Source of the DNA: Verrucomicrobiota bacterium
Lineage (GTDB): Bacteria > Verrucomicrobiota > Verrucomicrobiia > Opitutales > Opitutaceae
Direction of reading: 5' to 3'
Assembly (NCBI GenBank): GCA_018239845.1
Contig: JAFEGO010000047.1
Coordinates: forward strand, 1-41,948
DNA: 41,948 bases
Both the position numbers and the translations under genes were made by a program. A model generated the notes under the pieces. The model was not told the origin of the DNA and did not search any database. It saw only the letters and a list, made by a program, of their open reading frames with translations. The first letter of the stretch is position 1. Each line of letters begins with the position of its first letter. This document shows positions 1 through 8,139 of the stretch, piece after piece.

Positions 1-2
1 CC

Positions 3-380
3 ATCATCATCGCCATCCTTGGGGAGGATCCCTTCGGCGCCTATTTCGATACCTTGGTGAAGGATGAAAAGATCCGCGACCGCCCCCTGATGCTCCGGCG
101 CTTTGCGCGGCTGGAGGATGTCACGGACTGCCATATTCTTTATGTCAGCCGGTCGGAGGTGCCGCGCTACGACAGGATCATCGCCCAGCTGAAGGGCCGG
201 CCCGTGCTCACCGTGGGCGATGCGGATAACTTCGCCAAGCAAGGTGGCATGGTCCGCTTCGCCACCGAGAACGGCCGGACCCAGCTGCGCGTCAACGTCA
301 CCGCGGTCAAGGCGGCCAACCTCACCATCAGCTCCAAGCTGCTCGCGCACGTCACCATCGTGACGCCGGGGAAGGATTGA
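3..380 (+). CDS. YfiR family protein (DUF4154), 5' end cut by window edge
   Basis: The reading frame is open from base 3, so the TTG at 54 is an internal codon and the N-terminus lies outside the window. The visible part has the hallmarks of YfiR proteins: ILGEDPFG near the left edge, CHILYVSRSE in the middle, then a GGMVRFATE strand and the closing ISSKLL motif. YfiR is a periplasmic protein that in Pseudomonas represses the CHASE8-bearing diguanylate cyclase YfiN. Here it sits two bases upstream of a CHASE8-type sensor kinase, so it is probably a periplasmic partner controlling that kinase. The signal peptide cannot be seen. Confidence 0.85.
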   Translation: MIIAILGEDPFGAYFDTLVKDEKIRDRPLMLRRFARLEDVTDCHILYVSRSEVPRYDRIIAQLKGRPVLTVGDADNFAKQGGMVRFATENGRTQLRVNVTAVKAANLTISSKLLAHVTIVTPGKD

Positions 381-382
381 CC

Positions 383-1843
383 ATGGCTTTCCAGGATAAA
401 CCGATCCGGCAGAAGCTGATGACAATCATCCTCGGCACGAGCGGAGTCGTGCTGCTGCTGACCTGTTCGGCGTTTCTGGCCTACGAGTTTTTCGCCTTCC
501 GTCAGACCGCGGTGCGGCAGCTCTCGACGCTGGGGGAAATCGTCGCGGCCAACAGCACCGCCGTGCTGGCGTTCGACAACGCCAAGGATGCGGAGGACCT
601 CCTCTCCACCCTGCGGACCGAACGCCACATCACGGCGGCGTGCCTCTATAATCAGGACGGCCGGCTGTTTGCGCGCTACCCGGCCAATCTCGCGGCCACG
701 GAGTTTCCCGCGGTGCCGGACGATGCGGCCGGCTATCGGTTTGGCGCCAACTCGCTGGAGGGCTTCATGCCGGTCGTGCAGGTGGAGGGGCAACGCCTCG
801 GCACACTCTATCTCAAGACCGACCTCGACGAGATGTATGCCCGCCTGTGGCTCTACAGCGGAGTCGCCGCGCTGGTCATCTTGCTGGCGTCACTCGTGGC
901 CTACACGCTGTCGCGGAAGCTGCAGCGGCAGATTTCGGATCCCATTTTCATGCTCGCGGAGACCGCCAAGGCGATCTCCCACCGACGCGACTACTCGGTG
1001 CGCGCCCGCAAGCACGGCGAGGATGAGCTCGGCGTGCTGACGGACGCCTTCAACCACATGCTCGCGGAGATCCAGCAGCAAAACGCGGTGCTCGAGCAGC
1101 GCGTGCGCGAACGCACGGCCGAGCTGGAGCTGGCCAACGACGAGCTCGAGTCCTTCTGCGTGTCGGCCGCGCATGACCTCCGCACCCCGCTGCGCACCAT
1201 CACCGGCTTCGCTGACATCATCCTTGATCCGCGCGCCACCATCCCGCCGGCCGAGATGAAGCGCTTCGTGGGCCTCATCCGCACGGGCTCGAGCGAGATG
1301 AGCGAGCTGATCCAGGCCTTGCTGGGTTTTTCCCGCCTCGGCCGCCGTGCGCTGACGCGCGAGGCGATCAATTTGGAGGCCATCGCGCGCAACGCCTATC
1401 GCGACCTCGCGGCCGAGCGCGAGGGCCGGCAGGTCGAGTTTCGCGTGGACCCGTTGCCGACCGCGCTGGGTGACCGCGCGCTGCTCGGCGTGGTCATGAC
1501 CAATCTGCTGTCCAATGCACTCAAATACAGTCGGCCGCGCGAGGTGGCGGTGATCCACGTCGGCGCGATGGCGGATGAGCGGGAGGACTCGCCGGTTTAT
1601 TTCGTCCGCGACAACGGAGTGGGCTTCGACCTCGGCCAGTCCGCGCGGTTGTTCGGCGTATTCCAGCGCTTTCACCTCGCGCACGAGTTCGAGGGCACCG
1701 GCATTGGCCTCGCGACGGTCCGCCGCGTCATCGAGCGGCATGGCGGCCGCATCTGGGCCGAATCACAGCCCGGTGCCGGTGCCACCTTTTTCTTCACGCT
1801 GCCGGTTTCGCCCGGTCCCGCCGCCGCCGAAGCGGTCGCGTGA
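383..1843 (+). CDS. CHASE8-HAMP sensor histidine kinase
   Basis: This is a membrane histidine kinase of 486 residues. It has an N-terminal membrane helix (about residues 15-38) and a periplasmic CHASE8-like sensor with the AANSTAVLAFDN motif. A second helix (about 155-175), a HAMP linker and a coiled segment lead to the dimerisation domain. The phospho-acceptor is His264 in AAHDLRTPL. The ATPase domain shows an N box (NLLSNALKYS), G1 (DNGVGF) and G2 (GTGIGLA). A TTG at 377 is possible, but the ATG at 383 is preferred; it follows the YfiR stop by two bases. YfiR/CHASE8 pairs normally control a GGDEF enzyme; here the output is a kinase. No response regulator is adjacent, so its target is unknown. 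Confidence 0.88.
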   Translation: MAFQDKPIRQKLMTIILGTSGVVLLLTCSAFLAYEFFAFRQTAVRQLSTLGEIVAANSTAVLAFDNAKDAEDLLSTLRTERHITAACLYNQDGRLFARYPANLAATEFPAVPDDAAGYRFGANSLEGFMPVVQVEGQRLGTLYLKTDLDEMYARLWLYSGVAALVILLASLVAYTLSRKLQRQISDPIFMLAETAKAISHRRDYSVRARKHGEDELGVLTDAFNHMLAEIQQQNAVLEQRVRERTAELELANDELESFCVSAAHDLRTPLRTITGFADIILDPRATIPPAEMKRFVGLIRTGSSEMSELIQALLGFSRLGRRALTREAINLEAIARNAYRDLAAEREGRQVEFRVDPLPTALGDRALLGVVMTNLLSNALKYSRPREVAVIHVGAMADEREDSPVYFVRDNGVGFDLGQSARLFGVFQRFHLAHEFEGTGIGLATVRRVIERHGGRIWAESQPGAGATFFFTLPVSPGPAAAEAVA

Positions 1844-1875
1844 GCAGCGCAGGTGTACCGGCTTTTCCCCCAACG

Positions 1876-1915
1876 AAAAGGCCCACCCCGGATCAGGGTG
1901 GGCCTTGTTGTTTTT
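1876..1915. terminator. bidirectional rho-independent terminator
   Basis: A perfect 9-bp stem (GGCCCACCC, 1880-1888, with GGGTGGGCC, 1896-1904) encloses a 7-nt loop. It is followed by a T-rich tail on the plus strand and preceded by an A-run that serves the minus strand. It separates the kinase gene from the convergent cupin gene. Confidence 0.85.
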
Positions 1916-1927
1916 CGAATGCCGGCA

Positions 1928-2278
1928 TCAGGGTTGGACCGTCAGGATCTGCGGCGTGACCACCTGCCGGGGCGGCACGTCCACCCGGAGGATTTTGGCT
2001 CCGGTCTGGGCGCCGGCGACGATGCGGTGCACCTGACCCTGCGGAATGAGGAGGGCCTCATCCTGGTTGAGCATCAGGTTGAGGTCGCCGCAGCGGACGG
2101 TCGCTTCGCCGGCGACGGCATAGAGGATATGCTCCGCCACGTCGGTTGATTCGCGCAGCGGCGTCTCGGTGCCGGGAGGCAGGGTGAGGACGGCGCACTG
2201 AAAGCCGTCCTTCGCGAGCACGGTCTTGGTGAGGATGGGGGAGGTGGTCGGATTGAGGGTAATGATGGAGGGATTCAT
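1928..2278 (-). CDS. small cupin-domain protein
   Basis: This 116-residue protein is a single cupin barrel. It shows a first cupin motif around EHILYAVAGEATV with a histidine and glutamate, and a second motif around PQGQVHRI with a histidine. Small cupins bind a metal or ligand, and many are stress or sugar-related, but nothing here fixes the substrate. The gene is 22 bp downstream of the Rnk-like gene on the same strand, probably in one transcript. That transcript would end at the bidirectional terminator just beyond it. Confidence 0.75.
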   Translation of the reverse strand: MNPSIITLNPTTSPILTKTVLAKDGFQCAVLTLPPGTETPLRESTDVAEHILYAVAGEATVRCGDLNLMLNQDEALLIPQGQVHRIVAGAQTGAKILRVDVPPRQVVTPQILTVQP

Positions 2279-2300
2279 GATTTGAGGGAGGATTGAGGGT

Positions 2301-2741
2301 TCAGGTTGTGGCGCTGGCGAAGATGGCCGGGCCCGCCGCGGCGGAGCCCGCCGAGACCAGCGGGGCCTTCACGCGACGGACTTTCAGCTGGCGGACGCCG
2401 CCGGGCGTGGACCATTCGACGACATCGCCCACCCGGCAGCCGATGAGGGCGGTGCCGATGGGGGCGAGGATCGAGATGCGTTTGCGCTCGATGTCGGCCC
2501 GCTCGGGAAAGGTGATCGTGTATTCCTCGACCTCGCCCGTGCCGAGGTCCTCGAATTCCACGGTCGCTTCCATGGTGACGACATCGGCGGGGAAGGCCGC
2601 GGGATTGATGACCACGGCGCGGTCGAGCTCCGCGCGCAACTGGGCGCGCGCCGCATTGGGATGAGTGTGGAGGGCCGTGGCGAGCAGCAGGTGCAGCTTC
2701 GTGTAGTCCTCGCGGGAGATGTAGATGGGGGAGTGATTCAT
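2301..2741 (-). CDS. rnk: Rnk/GreA-GreB family RNA polymerase-binding protein
   Basis: The protein has 146 residues. It opens with the PIYISREDYTKL segment typical of Rnk ('regulator of nucleoside diphosphate kinase'). A GreA/GreB C-terminal FKBP-like domain follows, with the DLGTGEVEEYTITFP and ISILAPIGTALIG strands and a GDVVEW turn. Rnk binds the RNA polymerase secondary channel but lacks the long Gre coiled coil, so it does not stimulate transcript cleavage. The start ATG at 2741 gives the usual family length. An approximately 16-residue tail after VRRVKAP is variable. Confidence 0.8.
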   Translation of the reverse strand: MNHSPIYISREDYTKLHLLLATALHTHPNAARAQLRAELDRAVVINPAAFPADVVTMEATVEFEDLGTGEVEEYTITFPERADIERKRISILAPIGTALIGCRVGDVVEWSTPGGVRQLKVRRVKAPLVSAGSAAAGPAIFASATT

Positions 2742-3099
2742 GATGTTTTTCGCTGGCGGTTTTTTTTGGCGGACGGCACGTGCCAGGATAGGCGCGGCGG
2801 CCGGAGGGGCCCGCGCATGGGCGCGAGCGTGAAAAGCGCGCGCGACATCCGGGGATGCCGCGGCAGGTAGGAGGATCGTATCAACCCGGGACCGCGCCTA
2901 AGGCCGCGCGCAATGCGCGCCGACCCTTAGCTCGCGGCACCGGGCCGCGCAGGAGAGATAGGCAAAGCAACGCCCACCGCCAAATGATGGCGGACGCAGA
3001 AATAAAATTTCTGATGCGTGTTGGGGTTCATCCTAAGGGCACAAGTGCGCACGAAAAACGGGTTGTCAAGTTTTGCGGGCCGTTTCCCGGGTTTCGGCG
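2742..3099. other. non-coding region with two strong hairpins
   Basis: No convincing gene lies in these 358 bp between rnk and hipA, which are both on the minus strand. Two structures stand out. The first is a GC-rich hairpin at 2898-2930 (CTAAGG and GCGCGC arms with matching partners). The second is a perfect 7-bp inverted repeat CAGAAAT-AAA-ATTTCTG at 2997-3013. A TTGACA hexamer on the minus strand (3064-3069) could be a -35 element for rnk, but no good -10 accompanies it. Confidence 0.5.
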
Positions 3100-4377
3100 C
3101 TAGACCGGTCGGAAATCCTGCTGCACCTGGGCGGCCTTCGCCTCGGGTATGCCGGCTTCCTTCGCCACATCGCGCCACCCGGCGAGGGCGGCCTTGACGG
3201 TGTTCAGAGCGGCGGCGGCGCGCGGGATGCTGAAGCGGTCGGCGACCGTCAGCAGGTCGTCGCGGGTGATCGCGTCGAACTTCCCGTTCACGCTCATCAG
3301 GTGCTGGCTCGTCCACTCGCCCTTGGGGTTGTGCGCGTGGGTCACATCGTAGGCCGGGGCGAGTTCCCAGCGGCCGCCCTGCCTGAGGCGGAAGCCAAAG
3401 TTCTTCGTATGGTCGTCGCAATTACGCGCCATGACGTTGAAGGCCATACGGCGGAAACCCTGCTCCAGTCCCTCGTCGCCGAGGCCGAGCTCCTTGATGG
3501 CGATGAAGTACTGCTCGTAGGCGTGGGTGGCGCGCTGTTTGTAGTCGAGATGGGAGAGGGCGCAGAGCGACTGGATGTGGTGCTTGGTGTTTCCCTCGCG
3601 GTCGAAACGCTTCGTCATGAAGTGCGCCCGGCCATGCTCGTGCAGGAGCCGGCAGGGCGACATCACAATCCCGGCGTGGCGCGTGGCCATGAGGTAGTAG
3701 GCATACTCGATGCGGCCGTAGTCGGCGGTGGTGCCGAGCTCCCAGTCGCGGCCGACGCCATCGAACTTCAGCAGCCAGTGCTCGAAACCCTCCGCGGTCC
3801 CGAATTGGCCGCTCCGGATCTCATCCGTCCGCGGATGCCAGGCGATGACCGCCTTGGCCCGCGCGCCGCCGGCGGAGGTGCCGACCTTGATCATGTTGGC
3901 GAGGGCGGCCTGGGCGTGGATATCCCCGGCGAAATCCCCGTGCAGGACTTTTCGCGCGGCTTCGACCAGGGACTTCATCTCGAGCGGCCTGACGCTTTCG
4001 CGATGAGCGCCCTGGGCGGGCCGGAATTCCAAGGCGCCGAGTCCCCGCTTGCCCATGTAGGCGAGGCGGTCGAGCGCGGTGATCTCCTCCTTGCGCACGC
4101 CCTTGCCGGCCATCCACGCATCGATCAGGGCGTTGCCGAAATCGTCGGGCAGGGCGTCCGAGAGCAGGCCGGGCAGCCGTTTGAAGGACTCGCCGAGGTG
4201 CGGGAAAACCCAGATCGGATCCGGCGCCGCGGTCGGCATCGTGCGGGGGGCCAGCTCGATCCCGCGCCGGCGCCAGGCCGCATCGTATTCAAACGCATAG
4301 TACCCGAGGCCCGGGTCCAGTGCCACGGCGCCGACCAAGGTGTCCCAGATCCGGACCTGGATGAGGCGTGTGCTCAC
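3100..4377 (-). CDS. hipA: HipA-family serine/threonine kinase toxin
   Basis: This 425-residue protein is a full-length HipA homologue. It has an N-terminal subdomain-1 region and the glycine-rich GTSAGGARAK loop (about 166-175). A lysine strand follows in WLLKFDG (about 201-207). The catalytic loop is NCDDHTKN (319-326), and the metal-binding aspartate lies in APAYDV (Asp344). In characterised systems HipA phosphorylates a cytosolic target such as glutamyl-tRNA synthetase, slowing growth, and is neutralised by HipB. The gene overlaps hipB by 4 bp (ATGA), the classic co-translated arrangement. All key residues seem present, so it should be active. The target is not predictable from sequence. 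Confidence 0.92.
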   Translation of the reverse strand: MSTRLIQVRIWDTLVGAVALDPGLGYYAFEYDAAWRRRGIELAPRTMPTAAPDPIWVFPHLGESFKRLPGLLSDALPDDFGNALIDAWMAGKGVRKEEITALDRLAYMGKRGLGALEFRPAQGAHRESVRPLEMKSLVEAARKVLHGDFAGDIHAQAALANMIKVGTSAGGARAKAVIAWHPRTDEIRSGQFGTAEGFEHWLLKFDGVGRDWELGTTADYGRIEYAYYLMATRHAGIVMSPCRLLHEHGRAHFMTKRFDREGNTKHHIQSLCALSHLDYKQRATHAYEQYFIAIKELGLGDEGLEQGFRRMAFNVMARNCDDHTKNFGFRLRQGGRWELAPAYDVTHAHNPKGEWTSQHLMSVNGKFDAITRDDLLTVADRFSIPRAAAALNTVKAALAGWRDVAKEAGIPEAKAAQVQQDFRPV

Positions 4378-4688
4378 GGGGTGCGCGGCTTTCTCGGCTT
4401 ACGGGCCCGCTGCGGCGGGGTGGGGGTGTTGAGCAGGGCCATGGGGCTGATGCCGGCCGGCGGGGCGATCTGCCCGATGACGGCGGTGGCATCGACCGCC
4501 TTGAGGACGCGTACGAGGGTCTCGACCGAGGAGTTCCCGCTGGTTTCCAAGGACGCCATGGCCCGCAGGGACACGCCGGCCTTCTCGGCGGTTTCACGCT
4601 GCGTGAAATTCTTCCGAAGCCGGAGCGCGCGGATCGCCAGCCCTAACTGTTGCTGAAGTTCCGCTGGGGTTTTCAGAGAGAGGTCCAT
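4374..4688 (-). CDS. hipB: HipB-type XRE antitoxin
   Basis: The 104-residue protein has an XRE helix-turn-helix over about residues 13-66: RALRLRKNFTQRETAEKAG, then the recognition segment SLRAMASLE. A proline-rich basic tail (RARKPRKP) follows. It lies upstream of hipA and overlaps it by 4 bp. HipB proteins bind operators in their own promoter and hold HipA inactive. The AT-rich region just upstream carries repeats that could be such operators. Confidence 0.88.
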   Translation of the reverse strand: MDLSLKTPAELQQQLGLAIRALRLRKNFTQRETAEKAGVSLRAMASLETSGNSSVETLVRVLKAVDATAVIGQIAPPAGISPMALLNTPTPPQRARKPRKPRTP

Positions 4689-4908
4689 GAATAAGCAAAA
4701 TATGACTCATTAAATTTAAAAAGGCCATTAATAAGTCAAAAATGGATAGTTAAAATAAATAGAATTAAATGCATAAAAATGCACTTTAAATACATTATCA
4801 CTGATAAAAGGTAATAATACGCCTGTTATTTGTTCATAGCTAAGTAAGGAGAAAGGACTAAGATAACGCGCTTGCGGGGCACCGGGCTTTCACTGAGACG
4901 TGAGGGCG
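4689..4908 (-). promoter_or_regulatory. AT-rich hipBA control region
   Basis: About 170 bp of sharply AT-rich DNA stands out from GC-rich neighbours. It contains the palindrome ATGACTCAT (4702-4710) and two related motifs 40 bp apart (AATAAGCAAAATATG at 4690 and AATAAGTCAAAAATG at 4730). It also contains the inverted repeat TGCAT-AAAA-ATGCA (4770-4783). These are candidate HipB operators. The region also serves as upstream DNA for the divergent TPR gene. Operator assignment is inference. Confidence 0.5.
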
Positions 4909-6861
4909 ATGCCCGCCCAGATCTTTTTTGGTTCCAAAGTAGTGCCCCGGATCAAGTTCACGTGGGGGCGGCGTCCGTTGGAGCAGGCGCGCTGGCGCTT
5001 CGGGCTCTTTACCTTCTACAGCTCGACGAAGGGCTTCCCGCGGTCGGGCTTTGCGATCAACGTGGCCGGTTTGCTGAGCTGGACGCTGGGCCTTGGCGCG
5101 GCCGGTTACCTGGCGCTCGCGCTGGCTTTCACCCAATGGTTCCGCAGCCAGCCGCACAACCAGATTGGCTTCACGGATGTGCTCACCTGGCCGGTGCGGC
5201 GGACGCACATGGCGCAGCTGCGCGGTCGCGCTTGGCTCGCGCAAGGCAAGGAGGCGATGCAGGCGCGGCGCTGGGCGGAGGGCTTGTTTTACCTGCGCCG
5301 CGGCCTCGATGTCTGCCCCGACGACATGGTTGCGCGGTTCATGCTCGGGGGATTTTATCTCCAGACCGGCCAGCGAGTCCTGGCGATGGAGCTCCTCGTC
5401 GCCGGGCCGCGGTACGCCGCGCCGTCGCAAGAGTGGTTGGAGCCGGTGTTTCAGCTCATGGAAGCGGGTGAGGAGTGGGACTCGATGTTGAAAATCTGCG
5501 ACCTCTGCCTGGCGCGGACCGGTGCGCCGTTTTCCCCGGCGCTGCGGCAGCAGATCGTGGGGCGCAAGGCCGAGGCACTGATCGCGCTGGCCCGGCCGGG
5601 GGAGGCCCTGGCGCTTACCGAGGCGGAGGGCGAGGGCGCCGCGCCGAGGGTGAAGACCCAGCGCGCGCGGGCGTTGCTGGCCTTGGGCCGGGCGGACGAG
5701 GCGCTGGCTTTCCTTGTCCGCTGGCACAAGGAGGCGCCGCGGGCAGACCGGCTGGGCATCCAGCAGCTCCATGTGCGCGCACTGCGCGAAATGGGCCGGC
5801 TGGACCTGATGGAGCAGGAGCTGAACGCGATCAGCGCAGCCAATCCCACCAACGCGGCCATGGCGGCGTTTGCCGTCGAGCAACGCGCGCGGGCCGGCCG
5901 CGGGGCGCCTGCCGCGCTCGAGGACTATATCTTCCGCTTTGGTGGCACTGACGCGAAGCTGCGGTCCGTGGTGCGCCGGCTCGCCGAGATCCCAGCTGTG
6001 CCGTTGGTCCGGCGCGTGGCGGACGTGGCGGCCAAGCAGGGGTATCCGAAAAAAGCTTACTATGCGGCGGAGGCCACGGCGCTCCTGCGGACGGGCGACT
6101 GGGCGGAGCTGGCGCGCATCATGCCCGCGATGGCGCCGGAGTTTGAGCAGACGGACAACGACAGCCGCCTGTGGTACGGCTGGATGAAAGGCCTGGCGGA
6201 GGAACTGACCACGCCACCCACCGGCGCGCAGGCGATCACGTTGGACTACCTCAGCAAAAACCTGGTCTCACTGGAGGCCCACCAACTGAGCGTGGCCGCG
6301 CTGCACCGCGCGGGCCGGCTGGAGGCGACCCGCGACCTCCTCGTGGTCTCGCGCCGCCTCTATCCCGAAAGCCGCCAGCTGCGGGATGAGCAGGAAGTCA
6401 TCACCCGCGAACTGACCGCCCGGGCCGCTGCGGTTGCCGCCGTGGCCGCGCCCAAGGAGCCGGCCGCGCCCGCTCCCCTCGAGGCGGAGGATTTTTTCCG
6501 TCAGGTGGATGCCGCCGTGGCGGCTAAAAACTGGCCGGCGGCCCGCGAGCTGATCAGCGGGGTGCGGGCCAGCCGCACGCCGCCGCCCTGGCTGGGCGGC
6601 GCGGACACCGACCTGCTGCGCCGCGAGCTCCGGATCAACCAGGCGCTGGGTGATACGCCGGCGCTGCAACTGGCGGCGCGCCTATTGCTCAACACCGGCC
6701 CTGCGCGCGCGGACGAAGTCCTGGCCTTTGCCCGCGAACTCGACGCCGGCGGGGCCAAGGACGACGCCGTGCTGCTCGCGCAAGCGGTCATCGCCAAGTA
6801 CCCTGAAAATGACAGTGCCGCCGGCCTCCTAGCCGCTTGGCGTCAGCGCGACACGCCGTAA
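4909..6861 (+). CDS. TPR-repeat membrane-anchored protein
   Basis: The protein has about 650 residues. A basic N-terminal stretch is followed by a hydrophobic double helix (about residues 47-78), then a long helical region of TPR-like repeats (ARFMLGGFYLQTGQ, LAKGK-like turns, RLWYGWMKGL, and others). A second block after an alanine/proline-rich linker runs from about 525 to the end. GTG at 4900 is an alternative start. Such proteins are protein-interaction scaffolds. It is convergent with the aldehyde reductase gene, 16 bp from its stop. Specific function is not recognisable. Confidence 0.75.
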   Translation: MPAQIFFGSKVVPRIKFTWGRRPLEQARWRFGLFTFYSSTKGFPRSGFAINVAGLLSWTLGLGAAGYLALALAFTQWFRSQPHNQIGFTDVLTWPVRRTHMAQLRGRAWLAQGKEAMQARRWAEGLFYLRRGLDVCPDDMVARFMLGGFYLQTGQRVLAMELLVAGPRYAAPSQEWLEPVFQLMEAGEEWDSMLKICDLCLARTGAPFSPALRQQIVGRKAEALIALARPGEALALTEAEGEGAAPRVKTQRARALLALGRADEALAFLVRWHKEAPRADRLGIQQLHVRALREMGRLDLMEQELNAISAANPTNAAMAAFAVEQRARAGRGAPAALEDYIFRFGGTDAKLRSVVRRLAEIPAVPLVRRVADVAAKQGYPKKAYYAAEATALLRTGDWAELARIMPAMAPEFEQTDNDSRLWYGWMKGLAEELTTPPTGAQAITLDYLSKNLVSLEAHQLSVAALHRAGRLEATRDLLVVSRRLYPESRQLRDEQEVITRELTARAAAVAAVAAPKEPAAPAPLEAEDFFRQVDAAVAAKNWPAARELISGVRASRTPPPWLGGADTDLLRRELRINQALGDTPALQLAARLLLNTGPARADEVLAFARELDAGGAKDDAVLLAQAVIAKYPENDSAAGLLAAWRQRDTP

Positions 6862-6877
6862 AGCGGCCGGGCGCGGC

Positions 6878-8035
6878 TTAGGCGGCGAGGCGCAGGATGG
6901 CTTCGACGACCGCGGGCGTGATGTCGCCGCGTTCGCCGAGCTGCACCATGCCTCGGGCCTCGAGGCGGCGTGCGACCGCACTGGCAGTATCCGCCGAAAC
7001 ATTATAATCCGAGAGGCGCGTGGGAATGCCGATGGACTCGTAGAACTGGCGCGTGCGCTTGATCGCGGTGTCGATGCGCGCGTCCTCCGTGCCGTCGCGG
7101 AGGTCCCAGACGCGCTCGGCGTACTGGAGGAGCTTTTCGCGCTTCGCCTTGCGCTGCACCTGCAGGAGGCTCGGGAGCACGATCGCGAGGGTGCGCGCGT
7201 GGTCGAGGCCGTGCAGAGCGGTGAGTTCGTGGCCGATCATGTGCGTGGCCCAGTCCTGCGGCACGCCGGCGCCGATCGCGCCGTTGAGCGCCCAGGTGGC
7301 GGCCCAGACGAGATCGGCGCGCGCGGTGTAGTCGGTGGGTTGCGCGAGGGTTTTCGGGCCGACCTCGATCAGGATGCGAAGAATGGATTCGGCGAAGCGG
7401 TCCTGCACGGCCGCATCGGCGGGGTAGGTGAGGTACTGCTCCATGACATGGCAGAAGGCGTCGCCGATGCCGTTGGCGACCTGGCGCGGCGGTAGTGAGA
7501 ACGTCGTCTCGGGGTCGAGCACGGAGAAACGCGGGAAGACCAGCGGGTGGCCGAAGGCGAGTTTCTCCTGCTGCGCGCGGCGGCTGATCACGGAGAAGCT
7601 GTTGGCCTCGGAGCCGGTGGCAGGGAGCGTGAGCACGGCCCCGAGGGGGAGGGCGGCCTTGATGCCCGCGCCGCGCTGCGTGAGGATTTCCCACGGGTCG
7701 CCGGCATAGGGCACGGCGGCCGCGACAAACTTCGCGCCGTCGAGCACGGAGCCGCCGCCGACGGCGAGGATCCAGTCGGACTTTTCGCGGCGGGCGATTT
7801 CCACGGCGCGCATGAGGGTGTCGAAGTCTGGGTTGGCCTCGACGCCGAAAAATTCCACCGTGGGCCGGGTGCCGAGCGCGGCCTTCACCTGGGCGTAAAC
7901 GCCGTTCTGTTTGATGCTGCCGCCGCCGGCGAGCAGGAGCACGCGGGCATCGGCCGGGAGCTCCGTGTTGAGCGCGGCGATCTGGCCGCGGCCGAAGTGG
8001 AGGCGCGTGGGATTGTGAAAGGTGAAGTTGTCCAT
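6878..8035 (-). CDS. yqhD: YqhD-like iron-containing alcohol dehydrogenase / NADPH aldehyde reductase
   Basis: This is a 385-residue group III metal-dependent alcohol dehydrogenase and a close match to YqhD through its whole length. The NADPH-binding region has GGGSVLDGAKF. Metal ligands are the Asp and His in GIGDAFCHVMEQ and the two His in GHELTALHGLDHAR. The conserved GAGVPQDWATHM and LLQYAERVW segments are also present. YqhD reduces short-chain and lipid-peroxidation aldehydes with NADPH and protects against reactive aldehydes. An ATG eight codons upstream (8056) is possible, but 8035 matches the family N-terminus (MDNFTFHNPTR). It appears monocistronic. Confidence 0.92.
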   Translation of the reverse strand: MDNFTFHNPTRLHFGRGQIAALNTELPADARVLLLAGGGSIKQNGVYAQVKAALGTRPTVEFFGVEANPDFDTLMRAVEIARREKSDWILAVGGGSVLDGAKFVAAAVPYAGDPWEILTQRGAGIKAALPLGAVLTLPATGSEANSFSVISRRAQQEKLAFGHPLVFPRFSVLDPETTFSLPPRQVANGIGDAFCHVMEQYLTYPADAAVQDRFAESILRILIEVGPKTLAQPTDYTARADLVWAATWALNGAIGAGVPQDWATHMIGHELTALHGLDHARTLAIVLPSLLQVQRKAKREKLLQYAERVWDLRDGTEDARIDTAIKRTRQFYESIGIPTRLSDYNVSADTASAVARRLEARGMVQLGERGDITPAVVEAILRLAA

Positions 8036-8139
8036 GGCGAACTGCGCAGCGTGCACAGCTTTCGCCGGTCAGCAAGGCGGTGACGGAGATTCCAAAAGCG
8101 ATGCTTGTGCAGGCGCGCCGATCGGGGTCCAATCCCGGG

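Noticed and set aside
3073..4656. 527-codon plus-strand frame opposite hipBA
   Set aside because: HipA and HipB are unmistakable on the minus strand with a coupled overlap.
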